A stretch of 64,000 nucleotides of DNA from Mesostigma viride (GCA_009746045.1 RPFO01000165.1:1408046-1472045), one strand, 5' to 3'. Counted from the stretch's first letter, positions 23,674-34,742 are shown. Numbers and translations are program-made. The notes: generated by a model from the letters alone, not told the origin.

Positions 23674-24131
23674 AGTTGGAACGAGTCTAACGACGATGGA
23701 CAACTGCCGAAAGCTGAAATGGAAGGATGGTTGTATTAGCAATAATACAATGAGAGTAGTGTAAGCTTGAGGGCTCAGAATGGAACGTCTGGGCAAACTC
23801 GGGTGCTGCGGCACTCCCCAGTGCTACGCCTATATGCCTATGGCAGTGCTACCTGCAGCACCTACCAGTGGACAACTGTACACTGCAATGCCATGCGACC
23901 ACGTCACTAGCAACCAGCTAAGACTCGGCCCGTCAGACCCGGATAACCCGGATCTGGCGGGTCGAGCTAGAGTCTAGGCACAGTATGGCACTAACCGCAC
24001 ATCGGTCCACATGACGCCTCAGTACCGTACACCCTGCCGTACAGTACTGAGGTGTCCCGCTCAGCCGCGGTAGGCAATACGCGGCGCGCAGGCCGGAAAC
24101 CCGTGTGTCAGCCTAAGCATCTCATCTAACT
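23674..24131 (-). repeat. 5' LTR of element 1 (458 bp)
   Basis: Begins AGTTGGAACGAG and ends CATCTAACT; followed by the target duplication GAACC (24132-24136). On the minus strand it contains the promoter of the element, but no TATA box could be assigned with confidence. Confidence 0.92.
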
Positions 24132-24136
24132 GAACC

Positions 24137-25677
24137 TAGGCGACTACCTATTTGGCGCCGCGTCGGTCGTGACGTTGTTTACTCCGTTGGATCTGCATCT
24201 ACGGCGTTCGTGGGTTGTTTCGAAACCCGGTCGATGAGATTTAACGGAGAAGTCGGGTATAAAAATGATCCTTTTTTGACAACTAGGAGAAAATGTAAAA
24301 GTCGAAAGGAATTAGACGGCTTGACATGTTGTCGGCTTGCCGTCCAATACTACAAGTTAACGCCAATCGAAACTCGCGCCCTAAAATATATTTGGATAGA
24401 GGCATGTCTCTTATTTAATTTCAAGGTACCTCTTCATTAATCTCGGGCCCCGCCTCGGGCTATAAGTTTGCAAAAAAAAAGTCTGTAAGTCCGGGCAAAG
24501 GTGAATACAACAAAAAAACTCTCAACAAATACTACGTGAAAAGACTTTTCTTGGACATATTTTTGGGATTTTTTTTAATTTTGTTTGGGCGGCTAAATGT
24601 GCAGTCAAAGTACAGGTGGTAAGGGTACTTTTTCACGTGAAACGTGAGTTCCGGAAACAACAGACACTGTTCCGAACAGACGATGCGCAAGGCTGGGATG
24701 CGCAAGGCTGGGAATGCGCAAGGCTGGGCGCGGCGCAGCGTGCGCAAGGATGGCGTGCGCAAGGCTGGGGAGTGCGCGGGCGTAACAACGTTAAGGCAGG
24801 CCAGGCGCAGGCACGTAGAAACACGGGCGACGGGCCATGGGCCACGGGCCACGCGTCGGCCGTCGGCCCAGCCATTCCTGCATTTTAGGAACGTTGCCGG
24901 GCACAAAATTCAAATTCTGGTGCGGCATGGCTGCGGCAGCTACCTGGCCCGGGCTGGCCGACGTTGGCATGGACGACTGTCAAGAAAGAGTTCATCTCGC
25001 TTGGGTAAGCTGCGGTTGTTTCGTCTGGGCGCTCTTCCCATTTTATTGCTAACGGGTCGATTTACTTACCATCCAGGGCAGAAATGCCAGCGACTTTTCA
25101 GTCGGCCACTTCCATTTTTTACCCACTTCGAGTCGTAACGTCATCCAAGGAATACTTTACCCTCTGTATTCCGGCCTGTCTCCTTCTATTTCGCAGGAAC
25201 CCTTCGCTTCTGGTTGGCGTTCCTGCACTGCAGGCAGGCTGCAGTCTCTACCGCTGCATTTTTTTGTAAGTACTTCGGTTGGGAAGTTCGTCTAACGTTT
25301 TTCCATCGACTGTCCTGCTTCCAAGCCAGGCCGCGTCTCTACACTGTGTTTCCGTCAGCAACGGGATGGAGGTCCGGTTTTTCATGATCGGCAACCGTTT
25401 TGGTCACGTCATTTTCAGCAACACGCAACTGCCTCTGCCTTACACGCTGCGCTTTGTCGTCCTTTCGTCGGTTCGGGAAAGCTTCTTACGTCTTTCCATT
25501 ACATCATTACCGTCCAGGTAGTTTCTTACCATTTGCTTTCGGTCGGCAACGGGTCGGGAGCATATACAGTGGGTCATTATCCGCAATGCAGCTTCCCCCC
25601 TGTTTTCCCCACAGGCATTAGAGTCTTTGTATCAGGGTATGGTCCATCTCATGGACCATGGGATGATGTGACGGAAT
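24137..25677. other. Intergenic; right arm of inverted-repeat element and short repeats
   Basis: 24330-24445 is the right arm of the older inverted-repeat element. AAGTCTGTAAGTCCGGGC near 24481 repeats 13505 directly. At 24684-24780 a TGCGCAAGGCTGG motif recurs about six times. 25645-25665 holds a short palindrome (ATGGTCCATC arms). No gene was recognised; the ORFs are short and motif-free. Confidence 0.5.
24330..24445 (-). repeat. Right arm of an older inverted-repeat element
   Basis: Imperfect reverse complement of 13580-13690, sharing GAGGTACCTTGAAATTAAAT and GAGTTTCG-TTGGCGTTAA-type blocks further in. Confidence 0.7.
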
Positions 25678-26181
25678 GCAATATACGAGAATGCTCATAA
25701 CTTTTGACTCCGGCCATGAAATTTCATCGGGTTGGTTGCATTAGACTCGTCTTTTGAAGACGAACACGCTGATATAAATTTCTACAGCTAACGCTCAATA
25801 TTTCCGAAGATACCGGCACCGCCCTGCCCAGCAAATATCGCTGTTGCAATATACGAGAAAGCTCATAACTTTTGACTCCGGCCTTGAAATTTCATCGAGT
25901 TGGTTGCATTAGACTCGTCTTTTGAAGACGAACACGCTGATATAATTTTCTACAGCTATCGCTCAATATTTCCGAAGATACCGCCACCGCCCTGCCCAGC
26001 AAATATCGCTGTTGCAATATACGAGAATGCTCATAACTTTTGACTCCGGCCATGAAATTTCATCGGGTTGGTTGCATTAGACTCGTCTTTTGAAGACGAA
26101 CACGCTGATATAATTTTCTACAGCTATCGCTCAATATTTCCGAAGATACCGGCACCGCCCTGCCCAGCAAATATCGCTGTT
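25678..26181 (+). promoter_or_regulatory. Three 168-bp tandem monomers forming the 5' UTR of LINE-A
   Basis: Monomers start GCAATATACGAGAA at 25678, 25846 and 26014, each 168 bp and nearly identical. The third ends 13 bp before the ATG of ORF1 at 26195. Tandem 5' monomers directly before ORF1 are how mouse-type L1 elements carry their promoter; function here is inferred from position. LINE-C at 60552 has a comparable array of different sequence. Confidence 0.75.
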
Positions 26182-26194
26182 TTTTCAGCTCGAT

Positions 26195-27664
26195 ATGGCG
26201 GAATACGACTCATCCCAGCAATCACAAGCGTCCGCGGCCCTGCACCAACTCGCTGATGAAGCCATGGCGTCATTGGAAACACCCTTGCACGCTATGCCGG
26301 ACGCCACTGTCAACATCCAGCCGCTCCACTCCACCGCTCCGCCGAACAGCGACCCTGCCATGGATACCCGCGAGGAGGCCTTTTCTGCCGAGGAAGCTGC
26401 CGCATTTTTACCTGGCAAATGGCCAGGCCTTAACGCCATCATGCGCCTGTCCCGAGCTGCCGCCCTCACCATCCTGCACCTGGCTGCCGAGAAAAAGTGC
26501 GAGATCCGGGACTGCAACCAACAGGTTACCCACCTGTCGGACTTTCTCCACGACGACCCCGACGACACTGACCTCTGCCTCGCAGTCTGGTGGACGTGCT
26601 CCCGTCTTTCCGACAGCGCCCTTGAGAGCTTTGTCATGGCCTCTCTGGACCTGGGAGCCGACCCCACTGTTGCGGCCGCCATCAACATCACCGCCAAGCA
26701 AGTCGCCAATACCTGCTTCGATCGCCTCCCTCCCCTCCTCAACGCTGCCCTCAACCCTGTCCACAACCACCTCGCCACCCACCACGCCCATTCCTCACAC
26801 GCCGACACCTCCATCCACTCCGCCATCACCCACATTGCAGCAGGGCTGCAGCAGCAGCAGCAGCTCCTCCACCAGCTCCAGCAACAACTTGCCGCCTCCA
26901 TAACTCCTGCCAAGACCACCTATGCCGCCACGCTTCAGAACCCTACGGAGCTCATCAACGAAATCAAAACAGCCGTCAAGGCCAGCACAAGGGATGCTAT
27001 GCACGAACCCATTCGCTCATGCAGTATTGTGGTACGTGGCGTCCCCTCGAACGTCAACGATGCACGCCTGGGCACCTACCTCCGGGGCGACCCCTTCCTG
27101 GGGAAGCTCGGCGTGGCCCAAAGCGTCGTCATCAAAACGGCACGACGGCTCGGCGGCCCCACCGCCCCTGTCTTGGTGGAATTCCACCGCAAGGAGGACA
27201 AACTGCAGGTGCAGAAGGCCCGCCGGAACCTCCACGATACCCAACTGAGCATCGACGATTACTATACCCCGGAGCAGCTTGAGGCCCGGGCTGCCGCTTT
27301 GAACCGGCCGGAGGTCCACGAGGCTCGGGCAGCCAAGCAGGCCAACCCGCAACTACGGTGCAGCATCTATGCCCGCCTCTTTAATGGCGTCTTCATCGTC
27401 CGCATTAACGGCCAGGACCTTCCTCCAATGACGGCGACCCCCATGGATACCGCCGTGCCAGCGCCCCAGCCCCCTGCTCGGCCCCCGCCGTCACCGCCAT
27501 CGCCACCGGCATCGACGGTCACCTGCTCCCCAGCACGTGTGGGGATCCGCCGGGGCAACTTCAGCTCAGGTATGGCTGCCAGGCTTGGCCGTCCCCCTAA
27601 TAAATTCGTTCGCTTTGCACCTGAGCCGGAGCCCGCGCTGCGAACCCTTCTCTCCTATCAATGA
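26195..27664 (+). CDS. LINE-A ORF1, RNA-binding protein (489 aa)
   Basis: Probable nucleic-acid-binding chaperone of the LINE particle. The N-terminal half is Ala-rich and helical. A Gln tract (LQQQQQLLHQLQQQL, about residues 215-230) suggests a short coiled coil. Residues about 275-385 look like an RRM-type fold followed by a C-terminal domain: CSIVVRGVPSN, APVLVEFHRKEDK, then LSIDDYYTPEQLEARA, as in L1-type ORF1 proteins. The tail is Pro-rich and basic. The ATG at 26195 follows the monomers directly. The stop overlaps the ORF2 start as ATGA (27661-27664), implying reinitiation. The frame is intact. Confidence 0.75.
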   Translation: MAEYDSSQQSQASAALHQLADEAMASLETPLHAMPDATVNIQPLHSTAPPNSDPAMDTREEAFSAEEAAAFLPGKWPGLNAIMRLSRAAALTILHLAAEKKCEIRDCNQQVTHLSDFLHDDPDDTDLCLAVWWTCSRLSDSALESFVMASLDLGADPTVAAAINITAKQVANTCFDRLPPLLNAALNPVHNHLATHHAHSSHADTSIHSAITHIAAGLQQQQQLLHQLQQQLAASITPAKTTYAATLQNPTELINEIKTAVKASTRDAMHEPIRSCSIVVRGVPSNVNDARLGTYLRGDPFLGKLGVAQSVVIKTARRLGGPTAPVLVEFHRKEDKLQVQKARRNLHDTQLSIDDYYTPEQLEARAAALNRPEVHEARAAKQANPQLRCSIYARLFNGVFIVRINGQDLPPMTATPMDTAVPAPQPPARPPPSPPSPPASTVTCSPARVGIRRGNFSSGMAARLGRPPNKFVRFAPEPEPALRTLLSYQ

Positions 27665-30600
27665 CGACGCTCGCGGCCCCGCGGCTCCGCGGCTTTAGCA
27701 GTGGGATCTGCCTAACTCCCCTTCCCGCCCCTTTGCCTTCGCAGCCCTCGGGCTGTCGGAGAGAGAGCAACGGGTCGGCAGTGAGCCAGGTTCGCCCCGC
27801 CTCGCGCGGCCGCCTCCGAAACCTCCTCAGACTGCACGCATTTCTTATGCGTGCAGACGCAGACTCATTCTACCTGGCCACCCGAGCCAACCGTCGGCGT
27901 CGCCTCGACGCGTTGGCAGGAAGAATCGAAACGGTGATTGAAAGCATAAGTCCCCAACCCGCCCCCCCTACCCCACCACCTCCACCCCCACCCCCATCAC
28001 CACCCTGCTCCATCTCCGCCCCCACCCCCGCCTGCACCCCCCTTTTCGGTCAACGCGCGCCCTTGGTCATCGCCACCTTCAACGCCCGCACGCTCCAGCC
28101 CGACGCTGACCGCTGTCACTGCCTGCGCAGTGACGACTGTCAGTGCCATCGAGTCTCCAATCTTATTGGTTTCTGCATCGACAATAATATCGCCATCCTG
28201 GGAATCCAAGAACACAGGCGCACTGCATCGGCCCGCGGATCAACTGCCCTTGTTGCTGACGACATCGACGGCTGGCGGTTCTACTACGGAGGCGGCGACG
28301 GCACCGGGAACGGGGGCGTCGGTCTCCTCTGCTCCCCGCTCGCCGTACGCCACATGGGCGAACCCCAGCTGGTCAACGCTCGGCTCCTCGTGGCCACTTT
28401 TCATTCGATGGAGGGCCACTCGACCTACGCCCTGACGGTGGGCGTTGGTTACGCACCCCACTCCGGCCACCCAGAACAAGACCGCAAGGACTTCTTTGCA
28501 GCGCTGGAGAACCTGGCGAACGGCATCCCTGGTCGCAACTACCTCGCTCTGCTGCTGGACGCCAACGCCACGCTACCACCGGGTACTGGCGGATGTCAGC
28601 ACGCCCCCAACGGTACGGTCTCCAATGCCAACACTGAACTTTTTGCTGATTTGCTTACGACATGCGATTTGGTCACTGCCAACACCGCTTTCCACATAGT
28701 CCAGATGCTTTGGTCACACACACCTCGCCAACTGGCACTGAACGCTGCATTGACTATGTTGTAATGCGCAAGCGTCATCAAGGATCTGTACTAGCTGCTC
28801 GCTCGCATGTGATCCCCCTGGTGCGCTCCGATCATCGCATCGTCACCGCCCGCATCCGCCTGCGATTCCCCTCGCCCTTTCGTAAGCACGTGGCACCCCC
28901 TGATTTGCGCACACTTCAGTTGCTCGAGAAATCTGACGACGCTCTGGAGGACTTCCCTGAAAAACGCGCCCACAAGCGCGCCGCAGAGGCGTTCGTCGAC
29001 GCGCTGGACATCCCGGCCAGCCACGCCCAGCTGTTCGCTGCCGGCCCGGCATCGGCCCTTCGGCACCTCGCTGACAAGCTGCCCGCGGCCGGGGCCCTAC
29101 TGCCCCCCCGCCGCCCGCCCCGCTTCACCAGCCTGCACCGGCTCCCCGCCGTCATCCAGGCCCGGCAAGCCCTGCGCGACAACAGCGACCCCGCCCGCTA
29201 CGCCCGCCTCAAAGCCGATTACCACTCGGCCATCCGGCAGGCGACCAAGGAGCAGGAGGACCTTCATGTCCGCGAGTACTTCGCCCACCTCAAGGACCAG
29301 CACGGCAAGTACGCCTGGACCCGCCTGCGTCACGCCCAACGGCCCGCCGGCGGCGCGCAGCCGGCGCCGCGGACGCTCTCTGGCTCACCGCAGCAGCAGC
29401 TCGACCAGTGGTATTCCTCCCAGTCCCGGCTGCTCGGCGCCCCCCCGCCGCCTCCGCCGCTTGGCCCTCTGGCGGCCGCACGCCTGGCAGTAGCACCGGC
29501 GGACGTCCCTGCGCCGCCCACGCCGCCCGCCGCTGAGCAGGACTACACGTACCCAGCCCTGACGGAACCCCTGGCCGACCCCAACGAGCTCCCGCCGTTC
29601 ACCGAGCTCGAGCTGAGCACCGCCGCCAAGCAACTCCGCTTTTATGCCGCCGTTGGACCTGACCAGCTCCCAGCCCCGGTGATTAAGCTGACGGCGCTCA
29701 CGGGGTTCCTGCTTGACGTCTGCAACCGGATCCTGCTTGCCGACGCGCCGCCGATTCCTGAGTGGCAGCACAGCTACCGTATTATGCTGTACAAAAACAA
29801 AGGTTCCCCTGACGACCCCGCCAACTACAGAGGAGTCTGCATCCAGAGCGCCGCACTTAAGTTGTTCATGCGCATGATCCTCAACCGCCTTCGTTCTGCT
29901 CTCGACTGTCACCTTGGGGAAAGTCAAATGGGCTTCCGTCCTGGGCGCAACACCGTCATGGCCATCTTCGTCGCGCGTCGCCTCTTCGAGGAAATCGCTC
30001 TCCTGCAACCTGGTGAGTTTCCCGCCATCCTGATCTTCGTCGACTTCATCAAGGCTTTTGATTCTGTCCTCTGGGACGCTCTATGGGCTGTACTTGCTCG
30101 CGCTCGCGTCCCCACTCCCCTGATTACCGTCATCCGCACGCTGTATGAGGGGTCGACCACTTCGGTGCGCACTCAACACGGCATTACCCCGCCATGCCCA
30201 CTGCAGACCGGCGTCTGGCAGGGTTGCGTCCTGTCGCCGTACCTGTTTATTATTGTAGTGGATTATGTTATGCGCCAGGCACGTGCTCGCTTTGCTAGCA
30301 TTGCAGGCCGTGCCCCTGGCCTAGCAATCACGAACGAGCTTGGGGAAGGGGGGCCGACTAACAAGCAGAACTTACTAGCTGACCTCATTTATGCCGACGA
30401 CATCACGCTCATCGAGAAGCCGGAGTCTGCCCAACTTTGGCTGGACTGCCTGGCGCTCGAGGCTCGGGCGGTTGGTCTAGAAATCAGCCCCAAAACGGAG
30501 GCCCTGGCCCTCGGCATGGCAGGGCCCCCACCCACACTCCGCCTCTATAGACAATGCCGAGGTCAACTACCCTCCTTCAGGCCGCTTCAAGCTGCTCGGC

Positions 30601-31280
30601 AGTTGGCTTCCCGACTGCGAGGACGACATGACGACACGGATCGGCATGGCGTGGGCGCACCTCCATGACCACCGCCGCTGGTGGAGCAACCCCGCCCTAC
30701 CCCGGATCGTCAAGCGTGACCTCTTCAAGGTCGTCATTCTGACGATCCTGACCTACGGCGCCGAGACGTGGACACTGATGCAGGAGCTGGAGCAACGACT
30801 CGACGGCGCCGTCACCAAGATGCTGCGCAAGGCCCTTAACATCCCCTTTGGTTAGCACATTAGTAATGAGGATTTGTACGCTGATTTGCCCTATGTTTCC
30901 CACATTCTTAGGCACAGGCGCCTGGGCCTAGCCGGGCACCTGGCCCGCACAGATCAGGTAGATACATCAGATAGACTAGCTGGCACCAAGCCCGCCCAGC
31001 CTGGGCGATATGTCCTCACCTGGCGTGCCCCCGGCCGCGCGCGGCAGGGCCGCCACCCATGGACTTTTCGTGATAGACTCGGCATGGACATGTGCTACGC
31101 TAGACGTGACGGGCTCACCCCCGGGCAGCCTCCTGGTTTGTCTGTAATATGGAGGCAGATGGTGCGCAAGGATAGATGGCAAGTAGTGGTGAAGGAGACC
31201 ACCCCCAAGCCTGTGGGGGCTCCGCGTGTGACCAAGTATGGCATTCATAGCGATTCGGGCCGCGGTGCCCACACCCCTGT
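27661..31280 (+). pseudogene. LINE-A ORF2: AP endonuclease and reverse transcriptase, frameshifted
   Basis: Starts at the ATG overlapping the ORF1 stop. A Pro-rich linker precedes the endonuclease: VIATFNARTL, ILGIQEHRR, LLLDANATL and, after a frame change near 28690, ERCIDYVV and SDHRIVTARI. RT blocks follow: DDPANYRGVCIQSAALK, ESQMGFRPGRN, FVDFIKAFDSVLWDAL, LQTGVWQGCVLSPYLF and LIYADDITL (YADD at 30390-30401). A second frame change lies near 30550. Then come TYGAETWTL and RMLRKALN-like thumb sequence, an in-frame TAG at about 30853, and HRRLGLAGHLAR. Sequence similarity to the LINE stops where the LTR-like repeat begins at 31281, so the 3' end may be missing. RTE/jockey-like by RT style. 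Confidence 0.85.
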
Positions 31281-31606
31281 TGTTAGGGTCCAGATATCAC
31301 AGATAGGTCAGATGTGAAATATCAAGTAGCGGCCAATCATTTGTTGACACGTGGCACAATGTCGCTGTGCCACGTGGCTCGTAGTTGTGGCGCCATGTGG
31401 TGCTGTGCCGCCGTGCAATGTGGCCGCAGTATGCAGTTCTGTGCTGACTCAGCTGGTGCGGCCTAGTGACATTGGTCTTTCCGCCGGCGGCAGGCGGGGC
31501 CTTTTGGCTGCCCCGCATTATGCTGAATGTCCGTCCAGATTCAGCATTGAGATTGTTATTCCGACATGCGCGAGTAGCCTGCCAGCGTGGCAGGGCTGTA
31601 CTTTAA
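31281..31606 (+). repeat. LTR-like 451-bp repeat, copy A, left part
   Basis: Begins TGTTAGGGTCC. With 55172-55297 it reconstitutes a 451-452-bp unit that matches 60087-60537 nearly base for base. It is split at TTAA (31603-31606) by the Kolobok-like transposon. It contains CACGTGGCAC and its inverted copy (31348-31376), a double G-box. Confidence 0.85.
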
Positions 31607-31707
31607 GGGGACTCGGCGCGGCGAATTTTTCCCGCCCAAAAAAATTCCCGCCGGACGCACTGAGTGAAAAGTGGAGGGTGGATGAATGCACGTGCGGAGT
31701 GGGTGCG

Positions 31708-32058
31708 ATGGCGGTCACGCGGTCGGATAAAAAGCTGGAACGCGAGAGTATTTTGGCCCTGCAAGCATGGCAGGTTGAGTCCAAGTGTTCCGACATAAAA
31801 TTAGATGATCTACTCTCGCGCGACGGTCTCGTAGCGGCCGGCTCGGCTGGGAAAAACCACGAACCTCCAACCGACCGCAACGCAGCCAACAATATTTTTC
31901 GTCATGCAGCATACCGCCATTTTTCGGCCCGGATGGGGTGGATCAACGCTGATGGAACTGCTAAAAAGCTTCCTAAAGCATTCAGCGACATCGTTCGCGA
32001 TCGATTTCCAGATTCCCGGGCTAATTACACCGGATTTATCGAAACTGCCGATCGCTGA
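31708..32058 (+). CDS. Kolobok-like element ORF1, P2X7-tail-like DNA/zinc domain (116 aa)
   Basis: ATG at 31708 (MAVTRSDKKLERE), stop TGA at 32056. The C-terminal half, FRHAAYRHFSARMG through KLPKAFSDIVRDRFPD and YTGF, follows the pattern AYRxF...G...LP....VRxxFP....YTGF found at the end of the P2X7 receptor intracellular ballast-type domain. That domain also occurs in transposon-encoded proteins. The cysteine-rich front half of that domain is not evident here. It lies 39 bp before the start of the transposase ORF, same strand. The resemblance is by eye and the function in transposition is unknown. Confidence 0.45.
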   Translation: MAVTRSDKKLERESILALQAWQVESKCSDIKLDDLLSRDGLVAAGSAGKNHEPPTDRNAANNIFRHAAYRHFSARMGWINADGTAKKLPKAFSDIVRDRFPDSRANYTGFIETADR

Positions 32059-32128
32059 CATTTTTGCGCTGCGATGGCCGCGCCCACTTTTCGTGCATGA
32101 TGGGCCGTAATAACCGAGCAGCGATATC

Positions 32129-32744
32129 AGTTAACGTAAAGGATTTACGTTAGATGGATAGAGATTGTTACGCTCTTTCCAACGGCACCTTGAACGCCTC
32201 ATTTGGTTACGGGACGTAAAAGTTATGACGTTTCCTAGGCTGTGCCGACAGTACCCGGCGCGCCACTGTGGGCGCGTACGGACACAGGATGTACAAGTGT
32301 CACTTTGATAGTCCGCAGGACGTTGACAGGACTTGTGCAGGACTTGATAGTCAATTGATAGGTAGGCGTGCTGTAGCGCGCCAGGACCTATGAGGCAATT
32401 GATGCTGACTAGTGTACGGATAGGTCCACAGGACTAGCCGTATGGACAATTGATAGATCTGCGCGCCAAAGGCGTGCCAGAGTCTGTGTAATCAATTGAT
32501 TGACAGTTCAGCTGTGACAGTGCAGCTGAATACTTGGACGCGTCCCTACAAGCTATATGAGTGACTTGGTCACACCGGGACGCTAGTTCTTGCGTGCACG
32601 TTCTCTTGGCACTGCGACCCTGTCGCCTGTGCTACGTGCAGTCTTGGAAGTGACGTGACTTACGTCTGTGTTTCCTTGTTATTAATAAAGGCAACTTCCT
32701 GCAAGAACCATGGCGGAATTCGTGGCATTCTCACCCTCGCAACT
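32129..32744 (+). repeat. 5' LTR of element 2 (616 bp)
   Basis: Starts AGTTAACGTAAAGG and ends CCCTCGCAACT. GCTATATGAG near 32552-32561 is a possible TATA box and AATAAAGGC near 32684 a possible polyadenylation signal, placing transcript start and end in the LTR. Differs from 39316-39933 by about three substitutions and two single-base indels. Confidence 0.9.
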
Positions 32745-32768
32745 CGTATTACACGCTCTGTTAAAAAG

Positions 32769-33479
32769 ATGCCAAATTCTGAAGAATTCCGGATTCCCGA
32801 TGACGAGGAAATAGCCGCTCCGCCGGCTGGTCCTTCGTCAAGACCGACTGCGCCGTCGTGGCAGCAATTGCTCGACGAAGTTACGATCTCGCTCGACGAG
32901 CTTCATCGTCAACAGCGCGCAGCTCATCCATTGCTCGGGGATAACCCCGAGGACCCCGATTTGCCAGCACTGGTGCCGGCTATCCGCAACCTGTTGGACC
33001 AGATTCGAAACATTTTATCGACATTTACGGTCCAAGTGCGGGGAGGTTTGCGGTCGGTGAACGAGGTCACCACTGCCATTGAGGAGCTGGACAACACCAT
33101 CTCTTCACTCACCGGTTACCAGAGAAACTTACAAAACTGGGCATCGCTACGCACGGGGGGCGCGCCGGCGGTGTCGACAAATTTGTTTCAAGATCTCGCG
33201 TTGCTCTCGCTGCTCACACGCGGCGTACGCAGTCGCGAGCGCCAGGTTTTAATTAACCTGGTGGCATTTCTCACATCTGTGCGAGAGTGGATTCCCGCGG
33301 GGTGGGAATTGTTGACGATCTTTACACATCCTCTGCGCCTCGTCGCGCGTCGGCGCGTCGCAACTTACGCGGCGGGGAGCACACCGGTTTTAATACATAC
33401 CGGTGCAGGTCCGGAGCTGGATATGGAGGATCGTGAGTTCGTATACACGTACTGCGACTTCAGGGGCCTTGACTACTAG
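32769..33479 (+). CDS. Pre-gag ORF of LTR element 2 (236 aa), function unknown
   Basis: First ATG inside the element after the LTR (MPNSEEFRIPDDEEIAAPP), open to a TAG at 33477. The product is mostly helical with Leu-rich stretches (DEVTISLDELHRQQRAAHP; LLDQIRNILSTFTVQVRGG) and could be the first exon or domain of gag. A pyrimidine tract plus TTTGCAG follows at about 33489-33500, and another CAG-ending tract lies near 33635, so splicing to the downstream gag frame is possible. No homologue was recognised. Confidence 0.5.
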   Translation: MPNSEEFRIPDDEEIAAPPAGPSSRPTAPSWQQLLDEVTISLDELHRQQRAAHPLLGDNPEDPDLPALVPAIRNLLDQIRNILSTFTVQVRGGLRSVNEVTTAIEELDNTISSLTGYQRNLQNWASLRTGGAPAVSTNLFQDLALLSLLTRGVRSRERQVLINLVAFLTSVREWIPAGWELLTIFTHPLRLVARRRVATYAAGSTPVLIHTGAGPELDMEDREFVYTYCDFRGLDY

Positions 33480-33630
33480 TCGGCCTAATTTTCTTTGCAG
33501 TACTCGTCGACAATTTTGTCGAATTTTCAGCGGCAATTCGCGGGGGGGGCGACACCGGCGCAGGCGGCAGTGCGACAATTTTGTACATATTTTCTGCTGC
33601 TTTGCTAAGGTGTTCTTTGAATAGCTTCTA

Positions 33631-34742
33631 GTGCAGAATGGCAGAGGGCGCCGTAGCAAGGGTCCAGCCAGTGGGAATGGGGGTGCTGGTAGTGGAACCG
33701 CTCACGTAGATGACGTGGGGTTACCGGAGAGATTACCAACCTTCCTCACAATAATAATAATGCACAAGCTGTTCATGGCTTTGACCTTACCACACAGGGT
33801 TTTAATTGTCAATCAGCTGCAGCCTGTAACCTCAGACTCCAAGCCTAAGCAGGCTGAAGAGTTTGTGGAGGGCTGGAAGGGTTCCCTAGCTTGTACGGTG
33901 GTACAAATTACTATCAAATCTGGATAGGCAGTAGCACTTTTGGCAAGTGTACTGACCAGATCAAGGACCTAACCAGGGAATGTAAGAAGGCCAACAAGGC
34001 CTGGGCAGTGTATGTAGCTGAGCTGAAGGAGTTGCTTGAAGACCAGCGAAAGAAGGTCGGCATCCATTGGCAGGATAAATACCAGGGGTGGGAGGTTAAG
34101 GGGGACCTGATCCAGAACTTTCTCAACTATTGTAAGATGGTTGAGGAGGGCAGGGCTCACGGCTTTAATGTCGCTGATAACATAGCCCTAACCAACTGGC
34201 TCAAGGTTTCTGGGCTGGATAAGGCGACACGTGGCTCCTTAAAAGTCATGTGTGCCCCACACTCTACCCTGAAGGCCTACAAGGTCATCATTAAACAAGC
34301 ACTCGAGGCAGAGGAGCTGTTTGAGGGTGGAGTGCCAGCAGTGAAGGCTACCCAGGCAGGTGGGCGTACCCAGGGTGGCTCCAAATCGTCTGAGGCTGAC
34401 CGAAGCCAAGGAGGGCGTAAGGGCAACCATAACAAGCGCAAGGGAGATCATTCACCTGATTCTGACAGGAGGTCACACTCCAAGTCGGTGTTCAGGCGGG
34501 TGGGTGGTCAGCCCAAGCAGGGCAACGCGTCTGACAACGGGGGCAGTGGCCAGGGCAAGTCCAAGATACAATGCTACCTGTGCAAGGGGTGGGGGCACAT
34601 CAAGAAGGAGTGTCCCAGCTTCAAGAAGTCCCAGGGCCAGGGCAGCAACAAGAATAACAACAACAAGAAGAAGAACAACAACAAGTCCCAGGCAGGCCAG
34701 CCTTCAAAGGGCAGTCAGCAAGAAGACAACAAGGAGCAGTGA
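33631..34742 (+). pseudogene. Gag of LTR element 2 with CCHC zinc knuckle
   Basis: Two frames joined near 33890: the first gives PERLPTFLT...EEFVEGWKG, the second runs from 33891 to a TGA at 34740. The helical capsid-like region (KANKAWAVYVAELKELLED; TNWLKVSGLDKATRGSLKVM) precedes a basic Gly/Ser/Lys region and the knuckle CYLCKGWGHIKKEC (about 34570-34612). An Asn/Lys tract ends the protein. The capsid packages element RNA. Confidence 0.75.

Larger units (their letters stand above)
13859..24131 (-). mobile_element. LTR element 1: divergent copia-like retrotransposon with AGTT...AACT ends
   Basis: Full structure on the minus strand: 5' LTR 23674-24131, gag 21174-23629 and zinc knuckles 18880-19433, integrase, retropepsin-like domain, reverse transcriptase, RNase H, 3' LTR 13859-14314. 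The 5-bp target duplication GAACC is perfect (13854-13858 and 24132-24136). LTRs begin AGTT and end AACT. A 1.7-kb insertion sits between gag and the zinc knuckles. Sequence between the arms at 13580-13690 and 24330-24445 shows the element jumped into an older inverted-repeat element. Coding frames are broken in several places. Confidence 0.88.
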
